From contig JAQVTV010000030.1 in the NCBI GenBank assembly GCA_028699855.1, positions 1 to 8,993 on the forward strand: 8,993 nucleotides of DNA, given 5' to 3'. A program made the position numbers and the translations under genes. Below the pieces are notes generated by a model. It did not search any database. It saw only the letters and a list, made by a program, of their open reading frames with translations, and was not told the origin of the DNA. Of this stretch, positions 6,477 through 8,993 are shown one piece after another (the first letter of the stretch is position 1; each line of letters opens with the position of its first letter). The stretch comes from Candidatus Izemoplasmatales bacterium (GTDB taxonomy: Bacteria; Bacillota_I; Bacilli_A; Izemoplasmatales; Hujiaoplasmataceae).

Positions 6477-7631
6477 TTACATTGAGGCCGTCAGCGAAGC
6501 GATGTAGAGCGACTTGGCGATATACTTGAGTCCGAGTTTCACGGGATTCAGCGAAGTCGAACGTAAAATATTGAGATCATAGATGTGCTCCGCATCCGGA
6601 TGATAAGCATATACGATATCGGCGCCTTCCTTGACTTTGCGATAGTAATCTTCAGGCATTTGGGCGATGGAGCCGACGATTGCGATATTGCGTATGCCGG
6701 TCAGATACGACATATTCCGTAAGGTTCTTCCCAAAATGACTCCCGAATTCATGACGGTTTCATACACGACTTCATCCGTGTGGATCGCTTCCATTAAACC
6801 TTGGGTGGATGGCTCGCGCAAATGGTCCTTCAATTGGGCAATCAGCGCTCGGGTCGTGCATTCCTGATGTAATGTTTTCCCCGTGTCGGTAAGCGTTAGG
6901 CCGACTTCACCGGGCAGGAGATAATCGCCGACGATCTGCTCTCCCTGATTATAGAGCACCGAAGAAATGCCGCCCCCGATTTGCATATAAAGCAAATTCG
7001 ATAGCCCCTGTAGGTCGCCCTCTTTGAGATCGCCGATGGAAGCGATGCGGGTGTCGTTGTCGAGTGCGACGGGACAGTGGAGTTTCTCACGGATATAGTC
7101 TTTGAAGGGAAAATGTTTCAGGTGTTTGTCAAAAATGGATGAGAGAATGACTTCTTGTTTTTCATTAACTTGCCCAACCATCGCTACGGAGACAAACAAC
7201 AGGGGCAACCCGGTCAGTTTGAGATCGGTTTGGATATCACTAATGATCGCATCAAGGTCTTCAAGATCGTAGTTCGTCAGTTTCAGTTTGCGGCGGGCGA
7301 GCTCGTTCATGGCAAAATCAAAGATGTAGTAACTGTGATCGTATCGTTCGAAATTAATACACACAAACACGCCATGATGCGGGTTGAGCGTGTAGCGAAC
7401 ATGGGGTCTGCCTACCGATTTTTCACACGTTTTTTCGCTCTTTGTGACGATATTTTCAGAAAGCAGTTGATCGATGATGGATTTGGTCGTCGGATGAGAC
7501 ACACCAATGATTTTTGCGAGTTCTACAACGGAATAATCATCTTTGTAAAGCGCGCCCAAAAGACGCTCAGTATGAATCATCTTAACACGTTTTGCGCCAT
7601 TTCCTAGTTTTTCATAATCGGCAATCATCAT
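6477..7631 (-). CDS. ROK-family transcriptional repressor (NagC/XylR/Mlc-like), zinc motif lost
   Basis: The 384-residue protein has an N-terminal winged helix (about 20-85; helix-turn-helix at 33-62, SVVELAKIIGVSHPTTKSII; wing GRPHVRYTLNP at 75-85) followed by a ROK sugar-binding fold. ROK landmarks are SVAMVGQV (148-155), ALDNDTRIASIGD (189-201), IGGGISSVL (218-226) and PGEVG (240-244). The kinase nucleotide loop near 88-98 is absent, as expected for a regulator. Also missing are the usual His after GE-x-G (Leu245 here) and the CxCGxxGC zinc cluster, replaced by LHQECTTRAL. It probably senses an amino sugar or its phosphate and represses the divergently oriented nagB unit and itself. Two ATGs (7631 and 7628) are possible; an in-frame TGA (7652-7650) just upstream rules out longer forms. 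AGGGGGG (7641-7635) fits the second ATG slightly better. The inducer is inferred from neighbours only. Confidence 0.9.
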   Translation of the reverse strand: MMIADYEKLGNGAKRVKMIHTERLLGALYKDDYSVVELAKIIGVSHPTTKSIIDQLLSENIVTKSEKTCEKSVGRPHVRYTLNPHHGVFVCINFERYDHSYYIFDFAMNELARRKLKLTNYDLEDLDAIISDIQTDLKLTGLPLLFVSVAMVGQVNEKQEVILSSIFDKHLKHFPFKDYIREKLHCPVALDNDTRIASIGDLKEGDLQGLSNLLYMQIGGGISSVLYNQGEQIVGDYLLPGEVGLTLTDTGKTLHQECTTRALIAQLKDHLREPSTQGLMEAIHTDEVVYETVMNSGVILGRTLRNMSYLTGIRNIAIVGSIAQMPEDYYRKVKEGADIVYAYHPDAEHIYDLNILRSTSLNPVKLGLKYIAKSLYIASLTASM

Positions 7632-7634
7632 TTT

Positions 7635-7641
7635 CCCCCCT
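7635..7641 (-). promoter_or_regulatory. Ribosome binding site of the ROK repressor gene
   Basis: AGGGGGG on the minus strand lies three bases before ATG 7631 and six before ATG 7628. With the in-frame stop at 7652-7650 it confines the start to these two codons, with 7628 the better spaced. Confidence 0.6.
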
Positions 7642-7738
7642 AATACGCTTCATCTTTGAATCCAGAATACACGGTTAACCCATGATTGATCATTTTTGGA
7701 AAATATGTCTATTCATCGCAACGAAAACTGTCTTGATA

Positions 7739-7767
7739 TTGACAAATAGTCGAGAATTTGATATTAT
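7739..7767 (+). promoter_or_regulatory. Sigma-A promoter for the nagB unit
   Basis: The -35 box is TTGACA (7739-7744, perfect), the spacer is 17 bases, and the -10 box is TATTAT (7762-7767). Transcription would start near 7774 and give a leader of about 120 bases before nagB. The -10 box and start site are covered by the palindrome at 7764-7790. Confidence 0.82.
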
Positions 7768-7790
7768 TATGTAAAAGTCTAACATAATTA
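7764..7790. promoter_or_regulatory. Palindromic operator candidate for the ROK repressor
   Basis: An inverted repeat has arms TTATTATGT (7764-7772) and ACATAATTA (7782-7790), matching at 8 of 9 positions around a 9-base spacer centred on 7777. It overlaps the -10 boxes and start sites of both promoters, the position expected for a repressor controlling both genes. AT-richness raises the chance of accidental symmetry, but TTATGT/ACATAA is exact and its centre coincides with the centre of both promoter pairs. Confidence 0.65.
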
Positions 7791-7815
7791 TAATTATTCT
7801 TTCTGGTTTTGTCAA
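7787..7815 (-). promoter_or_regulatory. Consensus sigma-A promoter for the ROK repressor gene
   Basis: On the minus strand TTGACA (7815-7810) and TATAAT (7792-7787) are both perfect and separated by exactly 17 bases. The start would be near 7780, giving a leader of about 150 bases to the ROK gene. The promoter points at the nagB promoter instead of away from it, so the two start sites are only about six bases apart. Confidence 0.85.
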
Positions 7816-7895
7816 TACCTCTTATTTAATCTTAGAAAAGACTTGGAAGAAATCGTTGCACTTCGATATGAATCGACGAAGGGAAAGGAACATGC

Positions 7896-8672
7896 ATGAA
7901 CCTCATTATCACTTCGGACAACCAAACCCTGAGCCAAAAAGCCTTTCAATTCATCAAAGAGACCATCACGAGAAAAGCGGACGCTGTGTTCGGTTTGCCT
8001 ACGGGAGACACGCCTAAAAAACTATACCAGATGATGATCGACGACCATCAACAACAGGGGACTTCCTATCGCGAAGCGAGGATCATCAATCTCGATGAGT
8101 ATGTCGGATTGGCCACCGATCATCCGCAGCGTTATTTTCACTTTATGCGGTCCCATCTGATCGATCATTTGGATATCCAATTGCCGAATTTCCATATTCC
8201 GAGAAGCGATTGCATTTCGCTTCATCAGAGTTGCCTCTTGTATGAGGCGCTGTTGGCGACCCATCCGCGAGACATTCAACTCCTCGGTTTGGGAATCAAC
8301 GGTCATATCGGTTTCAACGAACCGGGAACCCCGTTTACGGCCCGAACACGCGTGGTTACACTCACAGAAGATACCCGCCGTGCTAATGCGCGATTCTTCT
8401 CATCCATCGACGAAGTGCCGAAACGTGCTATCACCATGGGCATTGAAAATATTCTTGAGGCCAAAAAGATCGTGATCATGGCCAGCGGAAAATCCAAGGC
8501 GCAAGCCGTTAGAAACATGCTCGAAGGGGAAATCACAGAAGCGTGTCCGGGGAGCGCATTGAGAATGCATCGCGATCTGTGGGTCATCATCGATACCTTA
8601 GCTTCTCAGAAGTTGAGTGACTCCACGCGCCATCAAGCGATGGTTTGGGGGGTCGGAGGCGATGGGCAATGA
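7896..8672 (+). CDS. nagB: Glucosamine-6-phosphate deaminase
   Basis: NagB (258 residues) converts glucosamine-6-phosphate to fructose-6-phosphate and ammonia, joining amino-sugar salvage to glycolysis in the cytoplasm. Hallmarks are FGLPTGDTPKKLY (32-44), INLDEYVGL (64-72, with the proton-transfer Asp67), LGLGINGHIGFNEPGTPF (130-147, with the ring-opening His137 and Glu142), and ITMGIENILEAK followed by MASGKSKAQAV. E. coli Asp141 is replaced by Asn135, as I recall is common in Bacillota NagB. The length is that of the short Gram-positive form, lacking the E. coli C-terminal allosteric extension. ATG 7896 has AAAGGAA (7884-7890) at good distance. An ATG at 7892 is out of frame. It is driven by the promoter at 7739-7767 and probably repressed by the ROK protein. 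Its last four bases (ATGA, 8669-8672) start the next gene. Confidence 0.97.
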   Translation: MNLIITSDNQTLSQKAFQFIKETITRKADAVFGLPTGDTPKKLYQMMIDDHQQQGTSYREARIINLDEYVGLATDHPQRYFHFMRSHLIDHLDIQLPNFHIPRSDCISLHQSCLLYEALLATHPRDIQLLGLGINGHIGFNEPGTPFTARTRVVTLTEDTRRANARFFSSIDEVPKRAITMGIENILEAKKIVIMASGKSKAQAVRNMLEGEITEACPGSALRMHRDLWVIIDTLASQKLSDSTRHQAMVWGVGGDGQ

Positions 8673-8993
8673 TTGAAAATCGGATTGATGGCGCGTTCTT
8701 GCCTATCTATGAATATGTCAGTCAATTTCAGGCGCGCGTACGATTGTCTTTATCTAAAGTTCCCTTCACATTGGTGATTGAACGCCATCATGGGTATAAT
8801 TTCCGTTTTGACGCGGTTGTCTATTCAGATGATGTCGCTACAGACGCCTTGAACCAAGTGTATGCGGAAAAAATCGTCAAAACATTGATGTATATGGTCG
8901 GCGGATATCGCATTCACGTCGTAGCGCCTCTTGGTCTCTTTACGTGGCTTAAGTCGACCTTCTCCGCACATGGTGCCAGACGTTTTGATGTGA
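8669..8993 (+). CDS. Uncharacterised gene coupled to nagB, cut by window end (possible ROK-fold protein with N-terminal extension)
   Basis: ATG 8669 overlaps the nagB stop in an ATGA arrangement, and the frame stays open for 108 codons to the window end. The visible part begins MIENRIDGAFLPIYEY and contains LVIERHHGYNFRFDAVVYSD, KTLMYMVGGYRIHVVAP and ARRFDV. It has no signal peptide or membrane segment. The pattern of a beta-rich VERxxG start followed by a LxxxxGGYxIxxxxP loop recalls from memory a group of Firmicutes ROK-family proteins that carry about 130 residues before the sugar-kinase fold. That would fit an N-acetylglucosamine or glucosamine kinase feeding NagB. The diagnostic kinase motifs would lie beyond the window, so this assignment is tentative. 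Translational coupling with NagB is what the sequence shows directly. Confidence 0.6.
   Translation, partial: MIENRIDGAFLPIYEYVSQFQARVRLSLSKVPFTLVIERHHGYNFRFDAVVYSDDVATDALNQVYAEKIVKTLMYMVGGYRIHVVAPLGLFTWLKSTFSAHGARRFDV

Noticed and set aside
7155..7607. A 150-codon plus-strand open frame antisense to the ROK gene
   Set aside because: It lies wholly inside the well-supported ROK coding frame, has no ribosome binding site or recognisable domain, and its composition mirrors the opposite strand.
7673..7680. GGTTAACC palindrome in the ROK leader
   Set aside because: It is a single short palindrome away from both promoters, with no second copy found.
7863..7876. Small hairpin TCGAT-ATGA-ATCGA in the nagB leader
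   Set aside because: A five-pair stem is expected by chance; no riboswitch-like conserved core, including no recognisable glmS ribozyme, was seen in the leader.
1..8993. CRISPR array, tRNA or rRNA gene, insertion sequence, phage or defence system
   Set aside because: No spaced direct repeats, tRNA-like cloverleaf, transposase motif or terminal inverted repeats were found; the window reads as an ordinary metabolic locus.

Overview
The window looks like the chromosome of a low-to-mid-GC Bacillota (Firmicutes) relative. The evidence is strong AGGAGG-type ribosome binding sites, sigma-A promoters with near-perfect TTGACA/TATAAT boxes, tight gene packing with overlapping start/stop codons, and bacterial-type families throughout. 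TGA is used as a stop (ends of the genes at 3473, 4573 and 8672) and tryptophan is TGG, so this is the standard code and not the Mycoplasma code. A lineage near the Erysipelotrichia or the Acholeplasma/Izemoplasma-like Mollicutes is possible, but nothing here decides it.

Layout. (1) Positions 1-1683 hold the 3' part of a large secreted or surface modular protein. It has Ig-like, BIG2-like and beta-helix (GLUG-like) segments arranged in a repeat of about 418 residues. The true start lies before the window. (2) Positions 1763-6425 hold four same-strand, closely packed genes: a glycerophosphodiester phosphodiesterase-family protein, a xylose-isomerase-like TIM-barrel isomerase/epimerase, an AraM/EgsA-type sn-glycerol-1-phosphate dehydrogenase, and a cytoplasmic GH20 beta-hexosaminidase. 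A hairpin terminator at 6429-6460 ends this unit and serves the converging gene too. (3) Positions 6477-7631, minus strand, encode a ROK-family winged-helix repressor. (4) Positions 7632-7895 are a regulatory region with two sigma-A-type promoters facing each other, symmetric about position 7777, with a palindrome between them. (5) From 7896 a plus-strand unit starts with glucosamine-6-phosphate deaminase (nagB), translationally coupled to a further gene cut by the window end, tentatively a ROK-fold protein with an N-terminal extension.

Working model (inference): this is an amino-sugar and glycerophosphate salvage locus. The GH20 enzyme frees N-acetylhexosamine from an imported glycoconjugate. 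NagB sends glucosamine-6-phosphate to fructose-6-phosphate. The phosphodiesterase and the G1P dehydrogenase would turn glycerophosphodiesters into dihydroxyacetone phosphate. Presence of the G1P-specific enzyme points to a substrate with sn-glycerol-1-phosphate units, such as GlcNAc-bearing lipoteichoic acid, phosphatidylglycerol head groups or archaeal lipid head groups. No transporter and no nagA deacetylase is visible in the window.
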